Assembly (NCBI GenBank): GCA_018818125.1
Contig: JAHISQ010000047.1
Coordinates: 1 to 55,524, forward strand
Source: Candidatus Rifleibacteriota bacterium
GTDB lineage: Bacteria > Muiribacteriota > Ozemobacteria > Ozemobacterales > Ozemobacteraceae
Reading direction: 5' to 3'
Length of the DNA: 55,524 nt
Each line of letters begins with the position of its first letter. Positions within the stretch are counted from its first letter, which is position 1. The notes under the pieces were generated by a model. That model saw nothing but the letters and a program-made list of their open reading frames with translations. It was not told the DNA's origin and made no database searches. The position numbers and the translations under genes were made by a program. Below, piece after piece: positions 55,450 through 55,524 of this stretch.

Positions 55450-55524
55450 CAGCCCGGCCGATGAATTGCGGGGCTGAATACAAGAAAATATATCGGTAAA
55501 ATTGTGCCTTGAAAAAGTGCCCTA
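55450..55524 (+). other. Start of the next cassette
   Basis: Seventy-five bases after the attC crossover point. No start codon with a ribosome-binding site is evident before the window ends. Confidence 0.4.

Overview
The window looks like one chromosomal contig of a deep-branching Gram-negative bacterium. It has type IV pilus genes, a lipoprotein with a lipobox, a probable outer-membrane barrel, an RND efflux pair, ClpAS and sigma54-type regulators. Base composition is near 50% GC in the core and clearly AT-richer between about 43.5 and 47.6 kb and after 54.5 kb. The cytidylate kinase-ribosomal protein S1 fusion, the ankyrin and SPFH/zinc-ribbon proteins and a formylglycine-generating-enzyme-type lipoprotein suggest an uncultured lineage (Riflebacteria-like is my weak guess), not a well-known phylum. 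I saw no rRNA, tRNA or CRISPR array.

Layout. 0.1-1.8 kb: two minus-strand pilus-assembly genes. 2.1-10.8 kb: core metabolism on the plus strand (cysteine desulfidase family, aroA, cmk-rpsA fusion, then gap-pgk-tpiA), with strong hairpin terminators. 10.9-16.6 kb: a four-gene overlapping unit with a sensor kinase, a sigma54 response regulator, a secreted CxxCH protein and a TPR/polysaccharide deacetylase. 16.7-18.9 kb: a second, NarL-type two-component pair on the minus strand. 19.1-19.6 kb: a hicBA locus whose toxin is frameshifted. 20.1-22.9 kb: a large lipoprotein that ends in a C-type-lectin/FGE fold and is followed by a perfect GC-rich hairpin, as in targets of diversity-generating retroelements. 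23.1-24.7 kb: a tripartite hipBST toxin-antitoxin operon behind three evenly spaced palindromic operators. 24.8-28.3 kb: an IS3 remnant, an M48 peptidase, an ankyrin protein and an SPFH/zinc-ribbon protein. 28.3-34.4 kb: a sigma54 activator divergent from an RND efflux pair that has a well-formed sigma54 promoter. 34.7-40.7 kb: an outer-membrane barrel candidate and an ABC-F/clpS/clpA operon.

40.8-55.5 kb is an integron. The integrase gene (minus strand) is followed by an attI-like core and then by genes that are, apart from insertion sequences and one membrane protein, all on the plus strand. They are punctuated by attC sites. Two sites are textbook attC hairpins, and a family of related left-half/whole sites recurs at least five times. 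Cassette cargo includes a WYL-like small protein, a RloC/PrrC-like ATPase with a zinc hook, an unknown 282-residue protein, a RhuM-family protein and an EFR1-type ferredoxin. IS21, IS1380 and IS91 family elements, some broken, interrupt the array.

The most interesting items are the integron with probable anti-phage cargo, the likely retroelement-diversified lipoprotein without its reverse transcriptase in view, the hipBST operator array, the RND pump without canonical proton-relay residues, and the cmk-rpsA fusion with an internal ribosome-binding site.
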